Shown: positions 43,069 to 52,965, counted from the first letter of the stretch. The stretch is DNA of 60,844 nucleotides from Nevskia soli DSM 19509 (GCF_000711955.1 NZ_JONR01000031.1:1-60844); one strand, 5' to 3'. Made by a program: numbers and translations. Notes: a model not told the origin generated them from the letters alone.

Positions 43069-43929
43069 ATGCAGATTCATGTCGAGCTGAAGAAGGTGCC
43101 GCTGTTCAAGGGGCTGAACGACAGCGATATCGAGGCGTTGGTCGGGCGCCTGAGCATCCGGCGCGTGCCGGCAGGGCAGGAGATCGTCTCCAAGGGCAAT
43201 GTCGGCAGTTCCATGTTCGTGGTGCTGGAAGGCTCGGTGCGGATTTTCCTGCCGGCGGCGGAGGAGGGCGAGCAGCCGATCGTGCTGAAGGAACTGAGCA
43301 GCGGCGGCTTCTTCGGTGAGATGGCCCTGCTCGAGCGCGAGCCGCGCACCGCCAGCGTCGAGACCCTGAGCGAGGTGGTGCTGGGCGAGTTGTCGCGCGA
43401 GGGCTTCGTCGATTTCCTGCAAAGCTCCAGCCACGCCATCATGGCCATGCTGGGCGAGATGTCCGGGCGCCTGCGCGCCACCACGCGGCTGCTGGAGCTG
43501 CCCACCGCCCGCGACATCAACCGCGAGGCGGACGAAAAGCTGACCTGGGGCCAGCGCCTCGCCGACCGCGTGGCGCAGTGGAACGGCAGCTGGTCCTTCA
43601 TCGCCCTGCTGCTTGGCCTGACCGGGCTGTGGTGCGCGATCAACGCGTTGGAGCACATCGCCTTCGACCCTTACCCCTACCAGTTCTTCAACCTGTTCCT
43701 GGCCATCCTGGTGGCCTTGCAGGGGCCGCTGATCATGATGAGCCAGAACCGCCAGTCGGTGAAGGAGCGCCTGCATGCCGAAACCGACTACATGGTCAAC
43801 CTGAAGAACGAGATCGGCATCGCGCAGATCCTGCGCGAGGTGACGCAGCTGAAGGAACAGCTGTACCTGCGCGAGATGGGCGAGTACCGCTCGCGCTCCG
43901 AGCCTCCCACCGAGGGTTGGGGCGACTGA
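43069..43929 (+). CDS. CNMP-binding domain fused to DUF1003 membrane domain
   Basis: 286 residues from the ATG at 43069 (GTG at 43063 is an alternative). The N-terminal cyclic-nucleotide-binding-like domain has VPLFKGLNDSDIEAL, SSMFVVLEGSVRIFL, GGFFGEMALLEREPRTASV. The C-terminal DUF1003 part has two helices (FIALLLGLTGLWCAINAL; FFNLFLAILVALQGPLIMMSQNRQ) and a coiled segment. FFGEMALLEREPRTA retains the phosphate-binding pattern. It may sense a nucleotide at the membrane; the output is unknown. Confidence 0.85.
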   Translation: MQIHVELKKVPLFKGLNDSDIEALVGRLSIRRVPAGQEIVSKGNVGSSMFVVLEGSVRIFLPAAEEGEQPIVLKELSSGGFFGEMALLEREPRTASVETLSEVVLGELSREGFVDFLQSSSHAIMAMLGEMSGRLRATTRLLELPTARDINREADEKLTWGQRLADRVAQWNGSWSFIALLLGLTGLWCAINALEHIAFDPYPYQFFNLFLAILVALQGPLIMMSQNRQSVKERLHAETDYMVNLKNEIGIAQILREVTQLKEQLYLREMGEYRSRSEPPTEGWGD

Positions 43930-44024
43930 GCCCCGGCGCCGCCGCACGGCGGGACCGGCGTCCGCAAAGGCACGGCATTTCCCGGTAAAGTAACGCCTAT
44001 CGGGAACGGGGCTTAATTTTCGGG

Positions 44025-46058
44025 ATGCAATCGTTTTTCGCAGAGCTGCAGCGCCGCCACGTCTACAAGGTCGGGGCGATGTACGCCGTCGCCGGGTGGC
44101 TGCTGGTGCAGGTGGTGACGCAGGTGCTGCCGGTATTCGACGTGTCGCCGCTGGCGCAGCGCATCATCGTGCTGCTCATCGTCGCCGGCTTCCCGGTGGC
44201 GCTGGTGCTGTCCTGGCTGTTCGACATCACGCCGCAGGGTATCGTGCGCACCGGCGAACAGACTTCACCGGTGACGCCTGATGCCGCCGCCGCGCCGCCC
44301 GCTCGCCGCGAGCGCCTGCTCAACTACGTGCTCGGCGGCATGCTGCTGCTGGCCGGCGCCTACATGGTGGCGGAGCGGGTCTGGCTGCGCCCGGCGGTCA
44401 CTGCCGCCAGCAAGTCCGTGGCGGACAAGTCCATTGCCGTGCTGCCGTTCGAGAATCTCTCCGACGACAAGGCCAATGCCTATTTCGCCGAGGGCATCCA
44501 GGACGAGATTCTGACCAGGCTGTCCCGCATCGGCGCACTGCGCGTGATCTCGCGCGGCTCCACCCTGCAGTTCGCGGCCAGGCCGGGCAACCTGGCCGAC
44601 GTGGCGCGTCAGCTCGGCGTGGCCCATGTGCTCGAAGGCAGCGTGCAGAAGATCGGCGACGCCGTGCACATCAACGTGCAGCTGATCCGCGCCGCCACCG
44701 ACGACCACCTGTGGGCCGAGACCTACGACCGCAAGCTGGACAACGTCTTCGGCGTGGAAGCCGAGGTGGCCCAGGCCATCGCCCAGGCCTTGCAGGCGCA
44801 CATCACCGGCGGTGAAGCGCAGACCGTTGCCGCCAAACCAACCGAGAATGCCGCCGCCTACAATGCCTACTTGCGCGGTCTTGGCGCCGAGCGGCAGGCA
44901 ATGAACGGCGCCACCAGCCAGAGTTTGGCGCAGTCGATCGCCGCCTACTCCGAGGCGGTGCAGCTCGATCCGACTTTCGCGCTGGCCTGGGCGCGCCTGT
45001 CGATCATCAAGAGTTACGGCTACTTCAACCTGTTCAATCGCACGCCCAAGCTGCTGGACGAGGCGCGCGAGGCCGCCGATACCGCTTCCAGGCTGAATCC
45101 CGAGATGGGCGAGGCCTACCTCGCGCAGGGTTACTACCGCTACTGGGGGCTGCTCGACTTCAATGGTGGCCTGGCCCTGTTCAACCAGGCCTTGCAACGC
45201 CTGCCCAACAATGCCGATGCGCTGGCCGCGATCGCCTATATCGAGCGGCGGCAAGGCAAGTGGCAGGAATCGACCGATCATCTGGAACAGGCCACCCGCA
45301 TCGATCCGCTCAACGTCGGCATGCTGATGGGGCTGGCAAGCAACTACGATTCGCTGCGGCAATTCCCGCAGGCGCTGGCGGTCTATGACCGGGCCCTTGT
45401 GGCGGCGCCGGACAATGCCAATGTGATCGCGGCGAAGGCCGGCGTGCTGCAGGACGCCGGCGATTTCGACGGCGCCTCCGCTCTGCTCGCGAAGCTGCCG
45501 GATGTCAATGACAATCCGGGCGTATTCCAGGCCAAGCTGCAGCACCTGATCCGGGGGCGGCAATACGATCAGGCCATCGCCATGATCAAGGGCTACAAAT
45601 CGAAGGCCGCCGACCCCTTGCAGGACCCGGTGCAGATGTCGAACAACTTCTTCCTGGGCTTCCTGATGATCTGGACCGGCAAGCCGCAGGAAGCGCAGGC
45701 CCCCTGCAAACTGGCGCTGGAGTCCCTCAATGAGATGCGTACAACAGAGGCCGATGACGCCAAGCTGGGCTCGCCCTACGCGGCGACCTATGTCTGCCTC
45801 GGCGACAAAGCCATGGCTCTGCATGCGGCCACCCGGGCGGTCGAACTCAACGCCAATGATGCGCTGGAGCGTGCCAATTCCGAATCCCTCCTGGCAATAA
45901 TCCAGGCCTGGACCGGAGATCTCGATGCGGCTTTTGCTGCCCTGCCGCGGTTGCTGCAGGAACCCGGTGGTCTCAATCGATCGGAACTCCAGGTGAGCCC
46001 GTTCTGGGATCCGCTGCGCAAGGATCCGCGCTTCGCGGCATTTGCTGCAAGCAAGTAA
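44025..46058 (+). CDS. TolB-like / tetratricopeptide repeat membrane protein
   Basis: 677 residues. Two N-terminal helices (MYAVAGWLLVQVVTQVL; IIVLLIVAGFPVALVLSWLF) and a third near 100-118 anchor it. A TolB-like amino-terminal domain follows (KSIAVLPFENLSDDKANAYFAEGIQDEILTRL; VLEGSVQKIGDAVHINVQLI), then TPR repeats from about residue 280 to 600. Many proteobacteria carry such proteins, often with a CadC-type HTH that is absent here. Its role is probably protein interaction or signalling. Confidence 0.82.
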   Translation: MQSFFAELQRRHVYKVGAMYAVAGWLLVQVVTQVLPVFDVSPLAQRIIVLLIVAGFPVALVLSWLFDITPQGIVRTGEQTSPVTPDAAAAPPARRERLLNYVLGGMLLLAGAYMVAERVWLRPAVTAASKSVADKSIAVLPFENLSDDKANAYFAEGIQDEILTRLSRIGALRVISRGSTLQFAARPGNLADVARQLGVAHVLEGSVQKIGDAVHINVQLIRAATDDHLWAETYDRKLDNVFGVEAEVAQAIAQALQAHITGGEAQTVAAKPTENAAAYNAYLRGLGAERQAMNGATSQSLAQSIAAYSEAVQLDPTFALAWARLSIIKSYGYFNLFNRTPKLLDEAREAADTASRLNPEMGEAYLAQGYYRYWGLLDFNGGLALFNQALQRLPNNADALAAIAYIERRQGKWQESTDHLEQATRIDPLNVGMLMGLASNYDSLRQFPQALAVYDRALVAAPDNANVIAAKAGVLQDAGDFDGASALLAKLPDVNDNPGVFQAKLQHLIRGRQYDQAIAMIKGYKSKAADPLQDPVQMSNNFFLGFLMIWTGKPQEAQAPCKLALESLNEMRTTEADDAKLGSPYAATYVCLGDKAMALHAATRAVELNANDALERANSESLLAIIQAWTGDLDAAFAALPRLLQEPGGLNRSELQVSPFWDPLRKDPRFAAFAASK

Positions 46059-46178
46059 GCCGTTCCTGCGCAGTCACACAACTGCAACCAAATACGTTTT
46101 CAGAAGTCTTTAGTGCGGGGGGACGCCATGTTCCACCGGTGGGCATGAGGTCCGCCAACTCGACGACTAAGGACGGTC

Positions 46179-47021
46179 ATGAACACCCAGACCCGGTACA
46201 GGGCCGCTGCGATTACGTTTGGGCTGCAACTTTTTATGCTGGCGCTACCGGCGCACGCGCAAACCCCAGGGCCGACTCCGGAGTGGCATTTCTCCGAAGG
46301 GCATCTGCTCGACGCCTACACCAAGGACGAACCGCCCAAGTGGGACCGTGTCCTCGGCATCGCTGCCCAGACCGCGCCCAAGTACGAGGGCGGCAATGCC
46401 TATACCACATCGTTCGGGCCGACCTTCGATATCCGTTACCGCGACATCGCCTTCGCTTCCGCCGGCGAGGGCTTCGGCGTCAACCTGCTGCACGACAAGA
46501 CCTACCGCGCAGGCGTGGCCCTGGCCTACGACCTCGGCCGCAACAACAGCGACGATCATCACGTCGGCGAGCTGGGCAATTACTCGATTTCGCCCGAGGC
46601 CAAGATCTTCGCCGAATACCTGCTGTTCCCGGTGACCTTTCGCATCGACCTGCGCCATTCCTTCGGCGGCCAGGGTGGCTACATCGGCGATATCAGTTTC
46701 TACACCCCGGTGGCGGGCAAGGACGGCAAGTACTTCGTCTTCGCCGGCCCTTCGATGACGTTCGCCGACGCCAACAATCTGGGCCACACCTTCGGTGTCA
46801 GCACCGCGCAGTCGGCCAAGTCCGGTTATCCCACGCATTACCTGGGCAGCGGGGTGCGCAGCTACAGCTTCGGCGTCAGCGGCGGCTATTTCTTCACGAA
46901 ACACTGGTTGTTCGAAGGCTTCGTTTCCGGCGAGCAGCTGGTCGGCGGTGCGGGCACCGCGCCCTTCGTCCAGCAGCGCGGCCAGCTCAATCTTCAGCTC
47001 ACCACCGCCTATCGCTGGTAG
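46179..47021 (+). CDS. MipA/OmpV-family outer-membrane protein
   Basis: 280 residues with a signal peptide ending LALPAHA before QTPG. The MipA/OmpV pattern is present: VLGIAAQTAPKYEGGNAY, GPTFDIRYRDIAFAS, DLGRNNSDDHHVGELGNY, AGPSMTFADANN and YFFTKHWLFEGFVS, ending in AYRW with an aromatic terminal residue. MipA scaffolds murein synthases in E. coli; most relatives are uncharacterised barrels. It lies 120 bases after the TPR gene and may be transcribed with it. Confidence 0.88.
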   Translation: MNTQTRYRAAAITFGLQLFMLALPAHAQTPGPTPEWHFSEGHLLDAYTKDEPPKWDRVLGIAAQTAPKYEGGNAYTTSFGPTFDIRYRDIAFASAGEGFGVNLLHDKTYRAGVALAYDLGRNNSDDHHVGELGNYSISPEAKIFAEYLLFPVTFRIDLRHSFGGQGGYIGDISFYTPVAGKDGKYFVFAGPSMTFADANNLGHTFGVSTAQSAKSGYPTHYLGSGVRSYSFGVSGGYFFTKHWLFEGFVSGEQLVGGAGTAPFVQQRGQLNLQLTTAYRW

Positions 47022-47048
47022 CGGGCCCGGAGCGGGGCGGCGTCCGTC

Positions 47049-49643
47049 TCAGGCCGCCGCGGCCAGGCTCATGAAGCGGTCGGCCGATACCGCCGCACTG
47101 TAGTAATAACCCTGTGCCTCATCGCAACCGCGGTCGCGCAGGTAGGTTTGCTGTGCCAGGTTTTCCACGCCTTCGGCGATGACGCGGATGTTGAGGCTGC
47201 GCGCCATGGCGATGATGGCGTTGATGATGGCGGCGTCCGTGGCATCGGTCGCCAGGTCGCGCACGAAGCTGCGGTCGATCTTGATCTTGTCGATGGGGAA
47301 GCGCGTCAGGTAAGACAGGCTGGAATAGCCGGTCCCGAAATCGTCGATCACCACGGTTACGCCCAGGGCGCGCAACTGGTGCAGCGTGGCGGCGCTCTCT
47401 TCGGGATTGCGCATCAGCATGCCTTCGGTGATTTCCAGCTCCAGGTGGCGCGGCGCCAGGCCGCTTTGCAGCAGCGCCGAGCGCACTACCTCGAGCCAGT
47501 CCTGCTGCTGGAACTGGCGCGGTGAAACGTTCACCGCCAGTACCAGCGGCCGCCCGGTATGGCGCTGGATGCGCACCGCCTCGCGGCAGGCGGTCTTCAG
47601 CGCCCATTCGCCCAGCGGAATGATCTGGCCGGTTTCCTCGGCCACCGGGATGAAGCGCGCCGGGGCGACGTAGCCGTGTTCCGGATGCTTCCAGCGCAGG
47701 AGCGCCTCCATGCCGACGATGTTGCCGGATTTCAGGCAGATCTCAGGCTGGTAGTGCAGCGACAATTCCTCGTTCTCCACCGCATGGCGCAGGGCGCTGC
47801 CCAGGGCCAGGCGGTCGACGGTTTCCTGCAGCATGGCCTCGGTGAACCACTGCATGTTGCTGCGGCCCGCGGCCTTGGCATGGTACATCGCCACGTCGGC
47901 GTGCTTGAGGAGAGCCGAGGTGTCGTCGCCGTCCCGCGGATAAAGACAGCCGCCGATGCTGGGTGTAACCAGCAGTTCGTGCCCCTCGATCGTCACCGGC
48001 GTAGAGATGGCCTCGGTGATCTTGGCCACCACCGGCATCACCTCCTCGCGGCTGTGCACGTCGGTGATGACGATGACGAATTCGTCGCCGCCGAGGCGGG
48101 ATACGGTGTCGATGTCGCGGATCGACTGCTTGAGCTGCTCGGATACCTTGAGCAGCAGCTGGTCGCCGAACTGGTGGCCGAGCGAATCGTTGATGCTTTT
48201 GAAATGGTCGAGGTCGATCATCAGCACCGCCACCTGGCTGCCGAGGCGGCGCGATTGGCGCATCGCCATGTCCAGGCGGTCCAGCAACAGGGCGCGGTTG
48301 GGCAGGCCGGTGAGGGTGTCGTGCTGGGCGGTATGGCGGATATAGGCTTCCACGCGCTTGCGTTCGGTAATGTCCTCGGCGGTGCCGACCACGGCGAAGA
48401 TGCGGCCGTCCTTGTACAGCGGGCCGGCACTGAAGGCGATGGCGACGCGCGAGCCGTCGGCGCGCACGATCTCGGTCTCTTCGCTGCGGATAGAGACACC
48501 GTCGCGCAGGATGTCGCTGAACATGCCGGCCATGTCCTCCACCTGTTCCGGCGCGATCAGTGCCGAATAGGCGCTGCCGATGAGCTGGCCGCCGCTGTAG
48601 CCGGTGATCTCGCTGGTGCGCTGGTTGGCCATGGTGAAGTGGCCCTGCAGGTCGATGACGTAGATGGCATTGGTGGCGCTTTGCATCACCCGCTCACGGA
48701 ATTCATTGGCGCCGCGCAGTTCCTCCTCGGCGTGGCGGCGGTGATGCACCATGTCGTTGAAGATCACCGCCAGTTCGCCCAGCTCGTCGTTGGTGCGCAC
48801 CTCGATCTGGTGGTCGAGCCGCCCCACCGAAACGCGCAGTGCACCGTCGCGCAGGCCGCGGATGGCGTCCTCGATGCCGCGCGAGATCCACCAGGACACC
48901 CCGAGGCCGCACAGCAGCAACAGCAGCGCGGAACTCACGATCAGGGCGGCCAGGGCCCTGCGTACCAGGCGCGCGCCGTCGCCGAAGTCACTGGAGAACT
49001 GGTTTTCCAGGCGGGTGAGGTTGGCGGTGATATCGTCGAGGGTCGCCAGCAACTGGTCCTGGCGTTCGCGCGTCAACTGGCCCGAGCTGATGGCCTGGTG
49101 CACCGTCCGTCCGCAATCCAGCAGCCGCAAGACGTAGTCGTCCGACTCGGCCCAGATCGCCATGGCCGGGGCGAAGGCACTGGAATCGCCGAAGCGCCGG
49201 AACAGGTTGACCATGTAAGGAATGTCGTCGGTGGAATTGCCCCCGTCGAGGAAGCCCTGCTGCACGATCGCGGGATCGTAGGCCGCCTTGCCCATCTCGA
49301 TGCGTGCCGTGCGATCGCCCAGCGGCAGGCGCATCGAATCGAGGTAGCGGCCGTAGTCCTGCTCGTCCTGCGTGCGCAGATAGCGCAGCAGCCAGTAAAC
49401 GCCGTCCTTCTGGCCCTTCGACCACAGGCCCTCGCCGCGGATATAGCCGCGCACGCCGGAAGCCAGGTTGAGCGACATGTCCATGATGCCGAGCAGGCCG
49501 ACGATGGCCGCGCTGAAGACGAACACCATGGTGGCCAGCTTGGCGCGGATCGACAGGTTGCGCAGGAAGCCTTCGGGCAGGCGGCGCGGTGCTTTCGTCG
49601 CGACCGCGTTGTTGCCGCCGGGCGCGGCGCGCGCCGGGTTCAT
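47049..49643 (-). CDS. PAS-GGDEF-EAL cyclic di-GMP protein
   Basis: 864 residues from the ATG at 49643; the ATG at 49679 is possible. An N-terminal membrane helix, a periplasmic region of about 190 residues, a second helix (LAALIVSSALLLLLCGLGVSWW), HAMP, a PAS domain (AIYVIDLQGHFTMANQ), GGDEF and EAL follow in order. The cyclase motif RLGGDEFVIV and the phosphodiesterase motifs GMEALLRWKHPEHG and DDFGTGYSSL look intact, so both activities are possible. It faces mipA tail to tail. Confidence 0.92.
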   Translation of the reverse strand: MNPARAAPGGNNAVATKAPRRLPEGFLRNLSIRAKLATMVFVFSAAIVGLLGIMDMSLNLASGVRGYIRGEGLWSKGQKDGVYWLLRYLRTQDEQDYGRYLDSMRLPLGDRTARIEMGKAAYDPAIVQQGFLDGGNSTDDIPYMVNLFRRFGDSSAFAPAMAIWAESDDYVLRLLDCGRTVHQAISSGQLTRERQDQLLATLDDITANLTRLENQFSSDFGDGARLVRRALAALIVSSALLLLLCGLGVSWWISRGIEDAIRGLRDGALRVSVGRLDHQIEVRTNDELGELAVIFNDMVHHRRHAEEELRGANEFRERVMQSATNAIYVIDLQGHFTMANQRTSEITGYSGGQLIGSAYSALIAPEQVEDMAGMFSDILRDGVSIRSEETEIVRADGSRVAIAFSAGPLYKDGRIFAVVGTAEDITERKRVEAYIRHTAQHDTLTGLPNRALLLDRLDMAMRQSRRLGSQVAVLMIDLDHFKSINDSLGHQFGDQLLLKVSEQLKQSIRDIDTVSRLGGDEFVIVITDVHSREEVMPVVAKITEAISTPVTIEGHELLVTPSIGGCLYPRDGDDTSALLKHADVAMYHAKAAGRSNMQWFTEAMLQETVDRLALGSALRHAVENEELSLHYQPEICLKSGNIVGMEALLRWKHPEHGYVAPARFIPVAEETGQIIPLGEWALKTACREAVRIQRHTGRPLVLAVNVSPRQFQQQDWLEVVRSALLQSGLAPRHLELEITEGMLMRNPEESAATLHQLRALGVTVVIDDFGTGYSSLSYLTRFPIDKIKIDRSFVRDLATDATDAAIINAIIAMARSLNIRVIAEGVENLAQQTYLRDRGCDEAQGYYYSAAVSADRFMSLAAAA

Positions 49644-49811
49644 ACGGAGAGGCGGCCGGACCCATCCCGGCGGATGCATGTGGATAACTTCATGGGTTGC
49701 ATCCTAGGGGGTCCACCCCAGGCCGCCTATGGTGTTTTTTTATACCGGCGACAGCCGGTATGTTTCCACCCCGCCTGCGGCTGAGACAGCCGCGGGCGGG
49801 CCCCTCAAGGG

Positions 49812-50480
49812 CTACAGCAGGCCGATGGCGCGGGACACCAGGATCGCCACGATCAGTAGCGAGATCACCGCCTGGATCATGGTCAGCAGCTTGGCCCAGC
49901 GCGACAGCACCGGCGTATCGGTAGGGGAGAAGGCGGTGCTGGTGTTGAAGGCCAGGAACAGGTAGTCGATGAAATGCGGCGACCAGTTGCGGTCGCGCAG
50001 GGTCGGGGTCGGTTCGGCCATCTGCGGGAACAGGAAGGCGCCGTCGCTGTGCCGTCCACGCTGGTCGCGCTGGTGCGGGCCGCCGGCATCCAGTCGCCAG
50101 TACCACAGGGCGAAGACCAGCACGTTGCTCAGCCACAGCACCCCGGCGGAGCGCAGCAGTTCCTGCGGCCCCTCGGTCTTGGACGGCAGGCTGCGCATCA
50201 ACAGCACCAGGGACAGGATCATGGCCAGGGTGACGACGGTGCTGACGGCATAGCCCAGCACCACATTGATGCGGCTGCGTCCCAGGCGCAGGGCGATCAT
50301 CGACGGTGTGATCAGCGCCAGCACCAGCCCCACCACCAGCCAGCGCGGCCCCACCATCATGGTGTCGGGGAGGGAGGTGAAAGCACCTGTCAGGGCCGCC
50401 AGCGCTACCAGGGCCGGCCAACGCGGCTCCGGTGTGGCGGCGGCGTCCTGCCTGGAATTCCGAACGGGTGCTGTGCTCAT
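49812..50480 (-). CDS. DUF1345-like integral membrane protein
   Basis: 222 residues from the ATG at 50480. Five or six hydrophobic helices are visible (WPALVALAALTGAF; WLVVGLVLALITPSMIAL; VVLGYAVSTVVTLAMILSLVLLM; VLWLSNVLVFALWYW). The end FIDYLFLAFNTSTAFSPTDTPVLSRWAKLLTM followed by a long helix resembles the pore and gate region of two-helix K+ channel-like DUF1345 proteins. Transport function is a guess. A GC-rich imperfect hairpin at about 49770-49800 follows its stop. Confidence 0.65.
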   Translation of the reverse strand: MSTAPVRNSRQDAAATPEPRWPALVALAALTGAFTSLPDTMMVGPRWLVVGLVLALITPSMIALRLGRSRINVVLGYAVSTVVTLAMILSLVLLMRSLPSKTEGPQELLRSAGVLWLSNVLVFALWYWRLDAGGPHQRDQRGRHSDGAFLFPQMAEPTPTLRDRNWSPHFIDYLFLAFNTSTAFSPTDTPVLSRWAKLLTMIQAVISLLIVAILVSRAIGLL

Positions 50481-50841
50481 GGTCTCGGGCGGCCTGCCCA
50501 GGACGGGATTGCCCGGGACCACTCGATGATACCGCGTAGCGCCGGTGCGATCGCGCCACAAAGTGCCGCAGCTTGTCAGTCATTCCGCATAAATGTCAGG
50601 CGGAAACGCCGCGGCGGCATCGCCGTGCCCGCGCCTTTGCGCCGGCCATGACCGGCACCTCACCGGTGCCGACTCGATCGCCCGTGGCGAAGGGGTTCTT
50701 TGCTGGAGGGGGAAATCGTACCGGCTGGTCCCCATTAGGCTGTTTCTGCCCAAGCCGGTTGGCCCCGCCCTTGCTAAATGGAGCCCAGGGGCAGGGAAGG
50801 CGGCCCCGTCATAAAACGGGCCGGATCATCAGCGGGACCTG
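50481..50841. other. Intergenic region without recognised feature
   Basis: About 360 bases between divergent genes. A short hairpin with arms CGGCACC (near 50653) is the only structure I found. No small gene, promoter motif or operator can be supported. Confidence 0.35.
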
Positions 50842-52008
50842 ATGCGCCGGTTCACACGGCCGGGACTGACCTTGGGTCTGGAAAGCGGGCAATTGCTGCC
50901 GGAGATTCGCCTCACCGATCGCGAGCTGCTGCGCCGTCGCGAGGAGAGCCTGTCCCACAGCGAACGGCCGTGGAACGTGGTGCTCGGCTGTCAGCCGGTG
51001 TCGGAAGGCTGCGTCGCCTGCCTGGCGCAGGCGCGGCTCGACGTGCACAACGCCAACGCCGGCCAGACCGTCGACTGGTCCCGCCGCGGCGCCGCGGTGG
51101 AACTGGAGCAGGCCCTGACCGAGCCGGCCGCGTGGTCCACGCCGCAGCGGGTGATGATCGCGCCGCTGTCTGACCTGTTCCAGCCGACGGTGAGCGGCTT
51201 GTTCATCGAGCGCGTGCTCAAGGTGGTGGCGGCGCATCCGCAGCATGTATTCCTGCTCACCACCCGCTACCCGCGGCGCATGCGTGAAGCGCTGCAGGCG
51301 CATCCGGCGCCGCAGAACCTCGGCATCGGCGTCTCGGCCGAGGATGCCGCAGCCCTGGAAGAACGGCTGCCGTACCTGTTCGATATCGAGGCGCGCTGGC
51401 GCCACCTGCTGCTGGAGCCGCTGCTGTCGGCGGTGGACATCGAGCGCATCGAGCTGCCCACCCGCGACATCCTGTGGCCGCTGGAAGGCATCGTGCAGCA
51501 ATACCTCGGCCTGGATGCCGACAACCAGCCCCAATGGCTGCCCAAGAGCGATCCGCTGCGGCGCCTGCCGCCGCTGGACTGGGTCATCGCCGGCGGCGAA
51601 CGCGGCCGGGCGCCGCGGCCGCCGCACCCGGCCTGGCTGCGCACCATCCGCGACGCCTGCCTGCGGCAGCGCACGCCCTTCTTCTTTCGGGGCTGGGGTG
51701 ATTACGTGCCGACGCGCAAGCCCGACGCCGAAGATCCGGGGTTGATGGTGGTGTCCGAGGATGGTGTGCGCCGCGGCCGCGGCGCCGGCTCCGCCATCAA
51801 TCATTTCGCCATCGGCGCTACGGATGTGCACTTCACCAGGCTGGCGCGGGGCGACGAGCCGATCCAGTTCTTCCTCGATGGCCGGCGCCACCTCGGCATG
51901 CCGGAGCAGCGCGCGCCTGAGCGGCGGCTGTCGCCCTCCGACGCCTCGATACTGGAGCGGGAGCTGCAACGGTTGACACCGCCGGCCCTGGCGAGGAAGC
52001 CCGGCTAA
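50842..52008 (+). CDS. DUF5131 (phage Gp37/Gp68-like) protein
   Basis: 388 residues. The family signature appears as WNVVLGCQPVSEGCVACLAQ, with cysteines in C-x6-C-x2-C spacing (the usual form ends in NCYA). Further on are VMIAPLSDLFQP, HPQHVFLLTTRYPRRM, the GIGVSAEDAAALEERLPYL segment, LLLEPLL and DWVIAGGERGR, then TPFFFRGWGDYVP. The fold resembles a radical SAM-type barrel, and homologues are common in phages. The gene stands alone in the chromosome here, with no phage genes around it. Confidence 0.82.
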   Translation: MRRFTRPGLTLGLESGQLLPEIRLTDRELLRRREESLSHSERPWNVVLGCQPVSEGCVACLAQARLDVHNANAGQTVDWSRRGAAVELEQALTEPAAWSTPQRVMIAPLSDLFQPTVSGLFIERVLKVVAAHPQHVFLLTTRYPRRMREALQAHPAPQNLGIGVSAEDAAALEERLPYLFDIEARWRHLLLEPLLSAVDIERIELPTRDILWPLEGIVQQYLGLDADNQPQWLPKSDPLRRLPPLDWVIAGGERGRAPRPPHPAWLRTIRDACLRQRTPFFFRGWGDYVPTRKPDAEDPGLMVVSEDGVRRGRGAGSAINHFAIGATDVHFTRLARGDEPIQFFLDGRRHLGMPEQRAPERRLSPSDASILERELQRLTPPALARKPG

Positions 52009-52027
52009 GCGGTGCCGGGACTGGCGT

Positions 52028-52645
52028 TCAGAGCGTTATCGCGATCCATACCAGCACGCTGCCCGCCAGCCCGGCCATGAAGCTCATGTAGCCGAGCCGC
52101 AGCCAGCGGTACTTGCTCTTGGCCAGGAAGCTGCCGAGCAGGTAGATCTCGCGCAGCTGCGCCTCGTAGGCGGTGGAGGCGCTGGACATGGTCTGCTCCA
52201 TCGTCTTCAGGAAATCGCCGTAACTCAGGCGGGTGAAGTCGCCGAAGAACAACGGATTGAAGCCCGGCGCCTGTGGCAGTGCGGATTTGGGGGTATCGCC
52301 CGCGCGGAAGAACTTGGGCATGGTGGTCAGCGCGGCGAAGGCCACCGACACCAGGCAGCCGGCGATCAGCACCATCGCCGGCCAGCGGTAGCGGGCGTCG
52401 GCAAGGTGGGTGGCGCTGAGGGTGACCAGGATCGAGCTGATGGTCAGCAGCATGTTCGCCTTGCTGTCCGCCATCATGCTCAGCTGCACGTGATAGACGC
52501 GCGTCTGGCGGATCAGCTGGTCGTTGTAGGAAGCCATGTCCGCGGTGAAGGCGGGCGGGGAGGCCGCGGCGGTACGGTCGGCGGCGAGGGGATCGGCAGC
52601 TTGTTCGATCAGGCCTGGTGCATTCTTCACGCGGTATACGCCCAT
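52028..52645 (-). CDS. Pycsar effector-like membrane protein (PycTM/DUF5706)
   Basis: 205 residues from the ATG at 52645. The core VYHVQLSMMADSKANMLLTISSILVTLSATH matches the PycTM pattern (arginine/histidine before a MAD-x-KAN-x-L helix). A second helix follows (WPAMVLIAGCLVSVAFAALT), then a soluble stretch (RLSYGDFLKTMEQTMSSA) and a C-terminal helix (FMAGLAGSVLVWIAITL). In Pycsar defence such effectors disrupt the membrane when bound to cCMP or cUMP. No cyclase gene is next to it, so it may serve another purpose. Confidence 0.7.
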   Translation of the reverse strand: MGVYRVKNAPGLIEQAADPLAADRTAAASPPAFTADMASYNDQLIRQTRVYHVQLSMMADSKANMLLTISSILVTLSATHLADARYRWPAMVLIAGCLVSVAFAALTTMPKFFRAGDTPKSALPQAPGFNPLFFGDFTRLSYGDFLKTMEQTMSSASTAYEAQLREIYLLGSFLAKSKYRWLRLGYMSFMAGLAGSVLVWIAITL

Positions 52646-52965
52646 GGAGTCAGTCGGAAGAGGCCTGTGGCAGCCGGCTTGCGCCGCCGCCGCGACGGCC
52701 ACCCGCCGGGCCGTGAATTCGTTCGATTCCCTTCTTCCGGAGCCCAAAATATTTTGCTTCCGGATGGCGGGATTGTACAGGAAGCCGCGGCAAATCCCGT
52801 GCGCCAGGGCACAGTTCGCGGAGCAGTTCCCGCTGGTACCGGCCGCTATCGCGCTGTGCTTTCTACGCAACGTCGTCGCGCAAAAGATTGTGACAACCCT
52901 GGTCCCTCTGTTACGGCCGCGTCGGCAGTGCTAATTTGCTCCTGAATCCTGCCGGGGTTTACAAA
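52646..52965. other. Divergent intergenic region
   Basis: About 320 bases between the divergent PycTM-like gene and the next small gene. It presumably holds both promoters. TTGTGACAACCCTGG near 52890 is slightly promoter-like, but no operator or small gene is evident. Confidence 0.35.

Noticed and set aside
49734..49760. Hairpin ATACCGGC/GCCGGTAT next to seven T as a terminator
   Set aside because: The T run precedes the stem on the plus strand and becomes A after it on the minus strand, so it fits neither gene as a standard terminator.
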